From Flavobacteriia bacterium (GTDB lineage Bacteria > Bacteroidota > Bacteroidia > Flavobacteriales > Weeksellaceae), in NCBI GenBank assembly GCA_015999765.1, contig JAECQR010000001.1:620001-684000 (forward strand): a stretch of 64,000 bases of DNA, written 5' to 3'. Positions 36,697 to 45,793 of the stretch are shown here, in pieces. How positions within the stretch are numbered: position 1 is the first letter of the stretch; each line of letters starts with the position of its first letter. The position numbers and the translations under genes were made by a program. The notes beneath the pieces were generated by a model that saw only the letters and a program-made list of their open reading frames with translations, made no database searches and had not been told where the DNA came from.

Positions 36697-36792
36697 ATGG
36701 CTAAAATAGCAAACTATTTCAATGTCTTGAACCAAAGCCTTTATTATATTTATTCTCAAAACGAAGCGGCAAAAAAGAACGACTGTAATTAA
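36697..36792 (+). other. Short ORF remnant in spacer, then terminator
   Basis: A 31-codon frame (MAKIANYFNVLNQSLYYIYS...) lies in the gap between the XRE regulator and the membrane-protein gene. It is followed by a strong hairpin at 36813-36838. It may be a decayed gene end and I assign no function. Confidence 0.25.
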
Positions 36793-36812
36793 TTATAAGG
36801 TTTAAAGTATTA

Positions 36813-36838
36813 GAGAGCAAATTTTTGCTCTCTTTTTT
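36813..36838 (+). terminator. Rho-independent terminator
   Basis: GAGAGCAA / TTGCTCTC with a 4-nt loop is followed by six T. It insulates the downstream NTPase operon, whose promoter follows at 36850-36878. Confidence 0.8.
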
Positions 36839-36849
36839 ATAAAGAATTG

Positions 36850-36878
36850 TTTGTGAAATACTTTTATTGATAAATTTG
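36850..36878 (+). promoter_or_regulatory. Promoter of the membrane-protein/NTPase pair
   Basis: TTTG at 36850-36853 and TAAATTTG at 36871-36878 are 17 bp apart. The start ATG at 36883 lies only 4 bp after the -7 element, so the message is nearly leaderless or a later start is used. Confidence 0.5.
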
Positions 36879-36882
36879 TTAA

Positions 36883-37170
36883 ATGAGTAAATTAATAAAA
36901 AATATATCCATTATTATAAATCTTTTGATTTTAGGTGTCTCAATTATTTGGCTTAAAAAAACAAATTTTGATTATGAGCCAATAACTATTTGTTTAGGAC
37001 AAGTTTTGGCACTTGTGATTCTTCTTTTTGGTGACAAAATTTATAATAAATTTAGATTGAAAAATATTTCAAACTCTAAAGTCAAAATTGATACTCATAA
37101 AGAGGATGATGCCGAATATAGCATATCCAATATTAAAGAGAATTCTGAAATTAATATTAGAAAGAAATAG
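36883..37170 (+). CDS. Small two-span membrane protein, candidate effector of the NTPase system
   Basis: The 95-residue protein has two hydrophobic helices (about 7-25 and 35-52) and a cytosolic tail rich in short beta-like units ('SNSKVKIDTHKED', 'SISNIKENSEINIRKK'). The start of the next protein contains a similar pattern ('NIDIKNVKESNINIVQI'), which suggests that the two proteins interact through this tail. Its stop overlaps the next start by 1 bp (TAG/GTG). A role as membrane-acting effector is inference. Confidence 0.6.
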   Translation: MSKLIKNISIIINLLILGVSIIWLKKTNFDYEPITICLGQVLALVILLFGDKIYNKFRLKNISNSKVKIDTHKEDDAEYSISNIKENSEINIRKK

Positions 37171-40100
37171 TGATTGATTTTTTTGGGAAAATTTTCGGAA
37201 ATAAAGATGCTCAACGCAATATTGATATTAAGAATGTTAAAGAATCAAATATTAATATTGTGCAAATAGAGAAATTTGATATTTCAAATTTTATTAATAG
37301 TCCATATCAAAATATTATTATAGGGAGTTCACTAAGGAAAAGTTCTTCATCAATCTTAATTAATAATATCAGTAATAGAGAAAATACTATAAAGAATATT
37401 ATGAGTGATTGGGGAGATAAAACATGGCTAAATCTTTATGGTGGTTTTGATACTGGTAAAACTCAACTTTCATTATTAATAGAAAAGCATCTTGCTTTTG
37501 AAAATGTATTAAATTATAATTTTAAAGAACTTTCCAAAGCAGAATTTCAAAATATAATTAGTTTACTTTTCACTCAATTTTTATCAGGGAATATCAACGA
37601 TTCTTCACAAAATATAAATTTAAAATTAATAATTTTAGATGATTTGCCTGAATTTGGATTGGATGAAAATGTTAATGCTCTTTTTACTGAATTTATAACT
37701 TTCTGTAAGGAAAATAATATTAAAGTACTTTCTACATCGAATTACAAGATTCATTCAAAAATTACAAAGACTATTATCAGTAATTTTTATGAGTTACAAA
37801 TACCTTTATTAACAAAAGAAGAAATTGAGGAAGTAATTTTCACTTATAAAACTGAGGAAAGACTTAGAAGTTTTTCAACTATAATACTGGCTATTTCGAC
37901 TGGCTACCCAATATATGTTCAAATTATATGTAGGTATTTAGATTCAAAAGAATGGAATCTTACTGATGAAAATTTGGCTGAATTTATTTCTGGAAAATCT
38001 TTTGACGAATTAGATGACGAAACATATCAAAAATTATTTAGTTCTACTCAAGATGAAAATTCACGTGAACTTTTATATAGACTTAATATTGCTTTAGGAG
38101 CAATAAATAACGAAATTGTAGAACTTGTAAGTAAGATTAATCCAATCGTAGAGAAGCCTTTTGAAAAAATAAAAAATTTAAATGGAACATGGCTGCAAAA
38201 AAATAATGATGATACATATTTTATCTCACCCTTAATAAAAAGATTAGGGAGTAATAATGTACTTTTTGAAACTAGAAAAGAAATTAATAATTCTTTGGCA
38301 AAATCTATATTAGCAAAAAATACTATCTCTCAGTATGAAGGGCAAAGAGCAATGACATATTTTTTGGCAGGAGAATCTTTTGATGATGCTGGTATAATTA
38401 TGACAATGGGATTACAAACTTACTTTACAAATCCTAAATTGTTCTTGGATTCTGTATTTAAGTCATTATGGGTGAAGTCAGAATTACCCAATAAAATGAG
38501 CTTAATACTTAAATCATCAATAAGGTCATTGCAATTGCACATATATATTGATTCACAAGTCAAAAATAATAATATTTACAATGAAGATGACAAAGATTTT
38601 ATTAAGTATGATTTGGAATTGATATTGCAAGGCGATTTGGAATTAATACCTAAAGAAATACTTAGTATCTCTTATTTAATGCTTTTTAGATGTTATTTAC
38701 AAGAGGATAATGTAGAGAAGGCATTATTCTATATATGTAAATTATACACAACGCCTTTAAGAAGTTTAGACGGATTTGATGAATCTGTAAAAGCTAATTT
38801 TTGGACAGTATTAGATAAAATTAGTGATTTAAAAGAAATCAGAATTTGGTTTGAGGCTTTTGATTTAATTGGAAAAACAGAAGATTATTATGATAAAGCA
38901 TTAATTCATTTGTTTTCAAGGCGATTGATTGATAATATAGTTGAAAAATATGAGGGTGACTGGGATACAACAATTAAATTATTAGAATATATTATTCAAG
39001 AATCTAATTTGAGAAACCTGGAGTTACTAAATGCCTATTCTTGTAAAACAATGCTCTTCGTTTTTGCAGAAAAGTATAAGGATATAAATAGAGCAACATC
39101 ATTTTACAATAATATTAAAAAAGATTTTTCCAATCCTGAAGCTGTATTCGTTATACAAGATGAATTTGGGAGACAACAGTTTTATTCCGGAGATAAAGAA
39201 AATGCGCTGATAACCTTATTAGAGATAGAAAACACCGATATTATATCTCAAACTAAAGTTGATACTTATATAACAATTGCTAAAATTTTTGGTGAAAAAG
39301 ATAAAAATTTAGCTCATATATATACCAAAAAGGCATATGATTATGCAGAAAATAAACTACAAGTAACAAAGCTTACTTTATCGAAATTAAGGGCTGAATA
39401 TGCTATTTCTTTTTGGTTTTTAGGTGATTATAAAGCTTCTTTATATAATCTTTCTGATGCATACGAACTTCTTACTAGTGGATATGAGGAAATAGATGTG
39501 TTTGATAATATTGATGATTTTAATATTACAACATTAAGAATAGGGACTGTTATAAATTACATTTGGCAAACAGTGCATTTTGAACGACTGCCTCAAAACT
39601 ATGATGGCTCTCAATTACCTAAGCCACAAAGAGGAATGTTAAACAATTCTTATGACCCTATAACTTTAAAAGAATGGTATGATGAGGAAAAGAAATATTT
39701 GAATATGTACATCCTTGTTGAAATGTTTGAATATTATGAAGATAAATCAATGGCTATTAAATGGTCAAATTACGCTTTTGAATTAAATAAGAAAATTATA
39801 TTTTATACACAAAAGCATACTTTGCGTACCATGCTTGGATATAAAATAATTCAAGATTTATATCAAGAAGCAATTGAACTAGACAGCGAAATTGAGCTTT
39901 TTGAAAATAGTTTAAATGAAGGAATGATTCATGGAATTGAAAGTAATCTTTTAAAAAAAGCATTTCTAGAAAAAATAAAGCAAGGTAAACGACTTGATAT
40001 AAATGACGATTATTATTACATTTCTAACATTATTCCAATATTTATAAAGGAGTTAACAGAATTATTAAATTGTAAAATTAGTATTTTAGATTGTACTTCA

Positions 40101-40625
40101 CGCATTAAAGAGCATTTGCTTAGAAATAATAATTTATTCATAAATAAAGATAGTTTAGAACGTATAAATTATATACTTGATAATTTTCCTAATAACCAAA
40201 CAGAATGTAAGAATCTACTGAATTGGTTTAGTGATTTAGAAAATGTTGAAAGTAAAGAAGCAATTCAAGTTATCTTATATTTGTGTTGTTCTATAAATGC
40301 ACCAACTAAACGGGCTCTTAACCTGCATTTGGCAAGTATGACATATTTAGAAGTATTAATTCGAGGTTTATCTTCATCAGTTCACTTATTTATTTTATAT
40401 CCGTTTATTTTAAAATTTTGGACTTCTCGTGTTTTAGAAAATCCGCAAGACTTTTATTTTTTAGAATTATGGAGGAGAAATTTAGAAAAAAGCACTGATG
40501 TTAAAAATGAGTTTAAAGTAATTGCGATAATCGCTCTTGTTTGTATGCATTTACGATACTTACCTAGTGAAGCTGAAGAAAGTTGGATGTCAAAATATAT
40601 AAATTATGTCCGTGAAAATATATAA
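37170..40625 (+). CDS. Large P-loop NTPase with helical repeat region (STAND-like), candidate defence protein
   Basis: The 1151-residue protein starts at a GTG that overlaps the preceding stop. Walker A is 'LYGGFDTGKTQLSL' (about 89-102) and Walker B is 'LKLIILDDLPEF' (about 151-162). The rest (about 400-1150) looks like helical TPR-type repeats. This NTPase-plus-repeat layout is that of STAND proteins, which sense a ligand with the repeats and oligomerise. The gene is very AT-rich compared with the core genes, a sign of transfer. The downstream neighbours are IetA and IetS. I do not recognise a named system. Confidence 0.65.
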   Translation: MIDFFGKIFGNKDAQRNIDIKNVKESNINIVQIEKFDISNFINSPYQNIIIGSSLRKSSSSILINNISNRENTIKNIMSDWGDKTWLNLYGGFDTGKTQLSLLIEKHLAFENVLNYNFKELSKAEFQNIISLLFTQFLSGNINDSSQNINLKLIILDDLPEFGLDENVNALFTEFITFCKENNIKVLSTSNYKIHSKITKTIISNFYELQIPLLTKEEIEEVIFTYKTEERLRSFSTIILAISTGYPIYVQIICRYLDSKEWNLTDENLAEFISGKSFDELDDETYQKLFSSTQDENSRELLYRLNIALGAINNEIVELVSKINPIVEKPFEKIKNLNGTWLQKNNDDTYFISPLIKRLGSNNVLFETRKEINNSLAKSILAKNTISQYEGQRAMTYFLAGESFDDAGIIMTMGLQTYFTNPKLFLDSVFKSLWVKSELPNKMSLILKSSIRSLQLHIYIDSQVKNNNIYNEDDKDFIKYDLELILQGDLELIPKEILSISYLMLFRCYLQEDNVEKALFYICKLYTTPLRSLDGFDESVKANFWTVLDKISDLKEIRIWFEAFDLIGKTEDYYDKALIHLFSRRLIDNIVEKYEGDWDTTIKLLEYIIQESNLRNLELLNAYSCKTMLFVFAEKYKDINRATSFYNNIKKDFSNPEAVFVIQDEFGRQQFYSGDKENALITLLEIENTDIISQTKVDTYITIAKIFGEKDKNLAHIYTKKAYDYAENKLQVTKLTLSKLRAEYAISFWFLGDYKASLYNLSDAYELLTSGYEEIDVFDNIDDFNITTLRIGTVINYIWQTVHFERLPQNYDGSQLPKPQRGMLNNSYDPITLKEWYDEEKKYLNMYILVEMFEYYEDKSMAIKWSNYAFELNKKIIFYTQKHTLRTMLGYKIIQDLYQEAIELDSEIELFENSLNEGMIHGIESNLLKKAFLEKIKQGKRLDINDDYYYISNIIPIFIKELTELLNCKISILDCTSRIKEHLLRNNNLFINKDSLERINYILDNFPNNQTECKNLLNWFSDLENVESKEAIQVILYLCCSINAPTKRALNLHLASMTYLEVLIRGLSSSVHLFILYPFILKFWTSRVLENPQDFYFLELWRRNLEKSTDVKNEFKVIAIIALVCMHLRYLPSEAEESWMSKYINYVRENI

Positions 40626-40831
40626 TAATTATTTGTAACTTATGTATTTAATATTACTATTAAAATAATTTTATAGGCGTCATATTTTGTCGCTTATACG
40701 GTTTAAATTAGTTAGTAAAACATAATAGTTGTTTTTATTAATTTAAGGATTATAATTGTTAGAACATTTCAATTTAATTATCCATCAAACACTTATGATG
40801 TTTTTGTAACTTTGCCAAATAATAATTAAGA
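40626..40831. other. Spacer between the NTPase and ietA
   Basis: AT-rich with no supported ORF. It contains the -7 element of ietAS at 40807-40814. No hairpin with a T run was recognised after the NTPase gene. Confidence 0.35.
40807..40814 (+). promoter_or_regulatory. TAnnTTTG promoter element of the ietAS pair
   Basis: TAACTTTG is a perfect -7 element 17 bp before the ietA start. No TTTG is found at the usual distance upstream. Confidence 0.45.
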
Positions 40832-41833
40832 ATGAATCAAGCATTGCTAACTAGACTATTTAAAACAATCGAAGGAAATCAAGAAACTCCTTTGATGAAG
40901 GTAGCTTTTAGTATAATTGAAGAAGAAAAAAGAAAGGGACATACTAAGTTAGCAGATAGATTAAATACTATTTTACATAGTAATATATCAAAATCTAATG
41001 AAGTAAGACCTACGCTAAAAATAGCGAAAGAGTCACTTATTTATAAAGTACCAGTAGATAGAAGGTATAAATTACCATTGGCTACGCACATTGAACATGA
41101 TAAATTAAGACATGAAATGATACTTTCAACTGATGTAGAAAATAAAATTCTACGAATTGAGAAGGAGTATTTAGCTAGGGAAAGACTTGCTCATCATGGA
41201 TTAAAGCCTCGTAAAAAGATTCTCTTATATGGTTCTTCTGGTTGTGGTAAAAGTATGGCTGCGGAAAGAATTGCTTGGGAATTAGGATTACCATTTTATA
41301 AAGTACGTTTTGATTCTATTATATCTTCTTATTTAGGAGAATCAGCATCAAATCTCCAGAATTTATTTGAAAGTATTGAAGATTATCCTTGTGTTCTTTT
41401 GTTGGATGAATTCGATATAATTGGTAAACAAAGGGATTTTTCTTCAAATGATGTTGGGGAGATTCATAGAATAGTTAATATTCTATTAGGTTTGTTAGAA
41501 GAATATGATGGTTCAGGAATACTTATAGCTACTACTAACCTTGAAGGTAGCTTAGATAAAGCTCTTTTTAGAAGATTTGATGATTTTATAGAACTGCCTA
41601 AGCCTTCGGAAAAAGAGATTGTTGATTTATTAAAAATGTCCTTTTCTGCATTAAGAGTAAGCAAAGAAATTGATTTTGAATACTATGCAAAAGAGATGGA
41701 AGGACTTTCATATGCTATTGTGGTTAAGATAGCTAATGATGCAGCTAAAAAAACAATTATAAATTCTAATCAGGTAGTCTCACCAGATGACTTGTCTAAG
41801 GCTTTGGAGGAAAACCTAGCTCTTAATAGATAA
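40832..41833 (+). CDS. ietA: IetA-type AAA+ ATPase (IetAS defence system)
   Basis: The 333-residue protein has Walker A 'LLYGSSGCGKSMAAERIA' (GxxGxGKS at about 134-141), Walker B 'VLLLDEFDIIG' (Asp192-Glu193), a sensor-1 region 'GILIATTNLEG' and an arginine finger 'ALFRRFDDFIELP'. Its stop is 2 bp before the start of a subtilisin-like protease gene. The ATPase-plus-subtilisin pair matches IetA/IetS, first described in plasmid incompatibility and later reported as a phage-defence system. The ATPase probably controls the protease. Confidence 0.8.
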   Translation: MNQALLTRLFKTIEGNQETPLMKVAFSIIEEEKRKGHTKLADRLNTILHSNISKSNEVRPTLKIAKESLIYKVPVDRRYKLPLATHIEHDKLRHEMILSTDVENKILRIEKEYLARERLAHHGLKPRKKILLYGSSGCGKSMAAERIAWELGLPFYKVRFDSIISSYLGESASNLQNLFESIEDYPCVLLLDEFDIIGKQRDFSSNDVGEIHRIVNILLGLLEEYDGSGILIATTNLEGSLDKALFRRFDDFIELPKPSEKEIVDLLKMSFSALRVSKEIDFEYYAKEMEGLSYAIVVKIANDAAKKTIINSNQVVSPDDLSKALEENLALNR

Positions 41834-41835
41834 AT

Positions 41836-44298
41836 ATGGATAAATTTCCTCATTTGAGTTTTTCTGAAAAATTAGTCGGACGTGCAAGGTTTAATAGTAA
41901 TCGTGGTGGGATACATCCTACTACGGAGGATAACAAACGAAACAGGCAAGGACATAGTGAAGACTTGTTAGATATAACAACTAAATTAAATACTGACTGG
42001 GCAAATTATATTTCCGAACGGAGTTTCTTGCATCTTGCTCCTTTAGATGAGGAAATAAAACCTATTTTTTTACAGGTTAATCCTGATTTATTTGCCGATT
42101 CTAATTTTGATTTGCAAAGTTTAGGTATTGAAATTATTTCAGAGGAAGAAAATGGTTTTATTATTGGGGCTTCGATGGATGACCTGAGAAGCTTGACTGA
42201 AAAAATTAATCTTTTTGCGGAAAATAGACATGGCGGTGGGAGGATTGCTGATTTATGGCAAATTATTTATGGTAATAGAGAAGATTGGAAGCCTCAACAT
42301 ATTCTCTCTCCAAGCTTGTTTAAAGAATGGAGTGTGATTGATGATGATACAGTTTACGAGGTTGAAGCATCTATTGCCTTTGATAAGCCAATAAAAGTTA
42401 CGCTGAATCCTGAAAGTTCCAGATATGAATCTCAACTAGCTAAATATACTGATTTAGTAAGAGAACGTATGGATAAGATGTTCGAAAGACAAGATGATTT
42501 TGAAGATTTTATTAAATTCTATAATGGTAAATTAATAAGTGATATAATTGAACTTGAAGATAGTTTTGGATGTCAAATTTCAATTACGGGAAAAGGCTTA
42601 AAGGATTTGGTTATCAATTATCCTTATGTTTTTGAAGTTAGTGAAGTTGAAAATATATCAGGGATTATTGGTGCAGATACAGGGACATTTGATTTTGATT
42701 TAGAGATTTTGCCTCCTGCAAGTGATGCTCCAGAAATTGGAATAATTGATAGTGGGATTATGGAAGGTCATAAATTTTTAGCACCTGCTATTAAAAAAGA
42801 AAAATCAAAGTCTTATGTACATGATGACTCATCAGTTGATGATAAAGTTGAAAACGGAGGGCATGGGACAAAAGTTGCTGGAGCAGTGTTATATCCAAAT
42901 GGGGTTTCTCATTTGTCAGGAGCATATCAACTGCCTTGCTTTGTCAGAAATTTGAGAGTTTTAAATAGTGAAAATGAATTAGAACATCAATTTCCGGCAG
43001 AACTAATGCAGAAAATTGTAAATGAAAATCTAGATTGTAAAATTTTTAATCTTTCAATTTGCTCTAAGATTCCCTATAGAAAAAAACATATGAGTTTATG
43101 GGCTGCAATGTTGGATAATTTAATACATGAAAAAAAGGTTTTATTTATTGCTGCCTCTGGAAATATTACACGTAAAGTTATTAATCATTATATAACCAAT
43201 AATATAGAATATCCTCATTATTTGTCTAGACCATATTGTAGGTTAGCAAATCCTGCACAAAGTAGTTTTTCAATTGTTGTTGGCTCCGTAAATCATATGT
43301 CTTTAGATACAGAAGATTGGAAATCAATAGGGGATGAAAATGAAGTAGCACCATATTCTAGAATTGGAAGTGGTATTTGGGGGCATATTAAGCCTGATGT
43401 CGTAGAATATGGAGGAGGTATGCAAATTTCAAAAAATGGACTAAATAGAATAAGTAATAAAGATACATCGATTGAATTGTTGCGCTCTGGAGGGCGGGCA
43501 TTTAATAAAGAGAGTGTTGGGACTTCTTTTGCGACTCCAAAGGTTACTCATATTGTAGCAGAGCTTCTAAAACTTTATAAAGATGAAGACATCAACTTAA
43601 TTAGAGCATTATTAGTTCAGGGAGCAAGACTGCCAAATGAATTTTTTTATCATCCTACAAAATTAAGTATTCAACATTTTGGCTATGGAGTGCCTTCTTT
43701 AAGAAGAGTTACGGAGAATACTGAACATAGAATAACTTTTTATAATACTAATGTAATAAAAGCAGAAGAGGGGCAAATTTATTCGTTAAAAATTCCGCAA
43801 GAATTAAGAGAGCAAGGTGATGAATATAAAATTCTTATAGAAGTAACACTTGCATATACTGCTAAAAATAGAAGAACTAGGCAAAAAACTAAGTCTTATT
43901 TTTCTACTTGGCTTGAGTGGAAAAGTTCTAATTTATTTGATACTTATGAGGAATTTAAAGATAGAACTCTATCCGAAATTGAAGACGATAAAATTGAAAC
44001 TTATGAAAAAAGCAAAGGAGGGGCAATTCAATGGAAGATAAGAGAAAGGAGTGGTTGGGGAGAAGTAGAAGAAATAAGTAGAAATAAGAGTTCATTACAA
44101 AAAGATTGGGTCATTTTAGATTCTTATGAGTTGCCAGAGGAACTTCACTTTGCAATTGTAGCCCATAAAGGATGGGATTTGTATAAAGAACCTATTCCTT
44201 ATGCAATTACTGTTTCAATAGAGATTTTGGGTGCTGATATTCCGATATACGAATCAATTAGACTTCAGAATGAAGTTGAATTACCAATAGAAACTTAA
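41836..44298 (+). CDS. ietS: IetS-type subtilisin-like serine protease (IetAS defence system)
   Basis: The 820-residue S8 peptidase has the full triad: Asp305 in 'IGIIDSG', His343 in 'GGHGTKVAGAV' and Ser564 in 'GTSFATPKV'. The oxyanion Asn443 is in 'IAASGN'. There is no signal peptide, so it acts in the cytoplasm. A ~300-residue N-terminal region and a ~200-residue C-terminal region flank the protease core. It follows the AAA+ ATPase by 2 bp and ends before a strong terminator at 44342-44380. The target protein is unknown. Confidence 0.82.
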   Translation: MDKFPHLSFSEKLVGRARFNSNRGGIHPTTEDNKRNRQGHSEDLLDITTKLNTDWANYISERSFLHLAPLDEEIKPIFLQVNPDLFADSNFDLQSLGIEIISEEENGFIIGASMDDLRSLTEKINLFAENRHGGGRIADLWQIIYGNREDWKPQHILSPSLFKEWSVIDDDTVYEVEASIAFDKPIKVTLNPESSRYESQLAKYTDLVRERMDKMFERQDDFEDFIKFYNGKLISDIIELEDSFGCQISITGKGLKDLVINYPYVFEVSEVENISGIIGADTGTFDFDLEILPPASDAPEIGIIDSGIMEGHKFLAPAIKKEKSKSYVHDDSSVDDKVENGGHGTKVAGAVLYPNGVSHLSGAYQLPCFVRNLRVLNSENELEHQFPAELMQKIVNENLDCKIFNLSICSKIPYRKKHMSLWAAMLDNLIHEKKVLFIAASGNITRKVINHYITNNIEYPHYLSRPYCRLANPAQSSFSIVVGSVNHMSLDTEDWKSIGDENEVAPYSRIGSGIWGHIKPDVVEYGGGMQISKNGLNRISNKDTSIELLRSGGRAFNKESVGTSFATPKVTHIVAELLKLYKDEDINLIRALLVQGARLPNEFFYHPTKLSIQHFGYGVPSLRRVTENTEHRITFYNTNVIKAEEGQIYSLKIPQELREQGDEYKILIEVTLAYTAKNRRTRQKTKSYFSTWLEWKSSNLFDTYEEFKDRTLSEIEDDKIETYEKSKGGAIQWKIRERSGWGEVEEISRNKSSLQKDWVILDSYELPEELHFAIVAHKGWDLYKEPIPYAITVSIEILGADIPIYESIRLQNEVELPIET

Positions 44299-44341
44299 TT
44301 AATTTTGAGGCAGTACAGTAATCGTACAAGTTTTAAAAATA

Positions 44342-44380
44342 AAAAACCCTAAATATTTAAATTTTAAATATTTAGGGTTT
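44342..44380. terminator. Strong bidirectional terminator between ietS and tmRNA fragment B
   Basis: AAACCCTAAATATTTAAA / TTTAAATATTTAGGGTTT makes a long perfect stem with T runs on both strands. It can end ietS on the plus strand and the tmRNA-like fragment on the minus strand. Confidence 0.8.
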
Positions 44381-44387
44381 TGTTTTG

Positions 44388-44577
44388 TGGAGTTGGAGTG
44401 ATTCGAACCCTCGTCCAAACAAGCAACACCTCAAATTTCTACATGCTTATTCTGCGTTTGATTTTCAACAGTAAACAGAGCGCAGGCACTCAATTTACTG
44501 CTTATCTTCTGAAGTTTTCGAGCTTTGGCCGAAGTATCCAAAACCTTATTTCCGCATTGCTATACCCCGGAATCAGA
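44388..44577 (-). ncRNA. ssrA: tmRNA (ssrA) 3'-half fragment, island boundary copy B
   Basis: Read on the minus strand, it begins TCTGATTCCGGGG and ends GGACGAGGGTTCGAATCACTCCAACTCCA, the tRNA-like end of tmRNA. It is about 80% identical to copy A (33319-33507) over its whole length and both copies start at the same nucleotide. No tag-peptide frame follows upstream. It marks the other side of the island that carries dcas12f-sigma, the NTPase and IetAS. Confidence 0.75.
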
Positions 44578-44737
44578 CGTCGCGAGACAGAACTTCTGTG
44601 GGATATCATTTCAAGAATGTAGATTGGCTACAACAAGTTTTCAAATAGAAGTATTCGATCTTAGTTGATTTCAAAATTATTACTTGAAACACTGAAATAT
44701 TAATATTTGTAGTTAGACCTCAACTTTTGATATAACA
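44578..44737. other. Spacer ending in left flanking direct repeat
   Basis: Nothing coding is seen from the tmRNA fragment to 44690. The stretch 44691-44737 is about 80% identical to 48021-48068, so the cassette cluster is flanked by a direct repeat. Confidence 0.45.
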
Positions 44738-44869
44738 ATGCCTCCCGGTTCCGTGCGATTGCATCGCATGGCCTATTTGATTTGTGAAGGGCTTTACAAT
44801 ATTGTGGACACGATAGGAATCGACACTACACTGGAACAAGTTGCCGGAATCTTATGTGGAAAACAGTAG
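44738..44869 (+). CDS. Small ORF of unknown function, possible gene remnant
   Basis: A 43-codon ORF (MPPGSVRLHRMAYLICEGLYN...) follows the direct repeat immediately. It has the composition of a real protein fragment and is otherwise unrecognised. It may be the surviving start of a truncated gene. Confidence 0.3.
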   Translation: MPPGSVRLHRMAYLICEGLYNIVDTIGIDTTLEQVAGILCGKQ

Positions 44870-44937
44870 TTTGTAAAATGGCTGTTGGAAAGGAAGAAGA
44901 GTAGACTTTGCATCAATATTTCATAGAGGCTCTTCAG

Positions 44938-44970
44938 CCCCCATATTGCTCAAACCGATGTTGTGGGTTC
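44938..44970. repeat. attC-like half site after the Vat gene
   Basis: CCATATTGCTCAAACCGATG resembles the right halves of the inverted repeats at 45641-45784 and 46935-47062 (CCTATTGCCAATACGATG and CCATATTGCCAAACGGAT). It probably marks the 3' end of the Vat cassette. Confidence 0.4.
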
Positions 44971-44977
44971 GTTTTTT

Positions 44978-45601
44978 TTATTCAGTTAATTTATCAATTT
45001 CGCAGTCTGTTAAGTTTTGAATGTTTTCTGTTATTCTTTCAATGTCCCAGTTCCACCATTTGAGTTCTAATAATTTTGAAATCGTTTCCTGGGAAAATCG
45101 TTTTTTAATTTCCTCAGCAGGATTTCCTCCTACGATTGAATAAGGTTCAACATCTTTTATCACTGTCGAATTTGTTGCAATTATTGCCCCATCTCCAATG
45201 GTAACTCCTGCCATAACTGTTGCATTGTAACCAATCCACACATCATTCCCAATAGTTATATCTCCTTTTTGCGGGTAAGATTTATTATCCATTGCGTTTT
45301 CCCAACCGTTTCCAAAAATTGCAAACGGATAAGTTGACAGCGCATTTGTCAAATGATTTGTTCCATTCATTATAAATTTCACGTCAGATGCAATCATACA
45401 AAACTTTCCAATTATTAATTTGTCGTCTATAAAGTCAAAATGATATTTTACATTTTTTTCGAAGTTTTCAACATTATCGAAATCATCATAATAAGTGTAA
45501 TCACCTACAATTATGTTCGAATTTTTTACTACATTCTTTAAAAAGCAAAGCCTGTCGTAATGGGCAAGGGGGAATTTAATATCTTTATTGGGTCCTGTCA
45601 T
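44978..45601 (-). CDS. vat: Vat-type streptogramin A/xenobiotic O-acetyltransferase
   Basis: The 207-residue left-handed beta-helix acyltransferase closely follows the Vat family. Visible motifs are 'VGDYTYYDD', 'LIIGKFCMIASDVKFIMNGTNH' (with the catalytic-type His), 'YPFAIFGNGWE', 'ITIGNDVWIGYNATVMAGVTIGDGAIIA' and 'WWNWDIERITENI'. Vat enzymes acetylate group A streptogramins, so this could confer resistance, but the allele is not one I can name. It sits in a cassette cluster with attC-like repeats. Confidence 0.85.
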   Translation of the reverse strand: MTGPNKDIKFPLAHYDRLCFLKNVVKNSNIIVGDYTYYDDFDNVENFEKNVKYHFDFIDDKLIIGKFCMIASDVKFIMNGTNHLTNALSTYPFAIFGNGWENAMDNKSYPQKGDITIGNDVWIGYNATVMAGVTIGDGAIIATNSTVIKDVEPYSIVGGNPAEEIKKRFSQETISKLLELKWWNWDIERITENIQNLTDCEIDKLTE

Positions 45602-45640
45602 AAAATTTTCTTTGTTAGATTACGGTCAGTGTTAAAATAA

Positions 45641-45784
45641 TGCACAATGGCTACGTATTGGTGATGGTGGGGCAAAACGGCAGCCCAACATTTTGCACAA
45701 ATGCAGATGAAGAAAAAACCTCAAATAAGTAGTAGTCTTCTTTCGAAGACAAGACCCGCCTATTGCCAATACGATGTTAGCGCA
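45641..45784. repeat. attC-like imperfect palindrome between cassettes
   Basis: The left arm TGCACAATGG/CTACGTATTGG and right arm CCAATACGATGTTAGCGCA are imperfect inverted repeats around a ~100-bp centre. The outer GTTAG and inner TTGGCAATAGGCGGG (minus strand) recur at the next gap. This resembles recombination sites of integron-type cassettes, but no integron integrase is present. Confidence 0.45.
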
Positions 45785-45793
45785 TGTTGGTTT

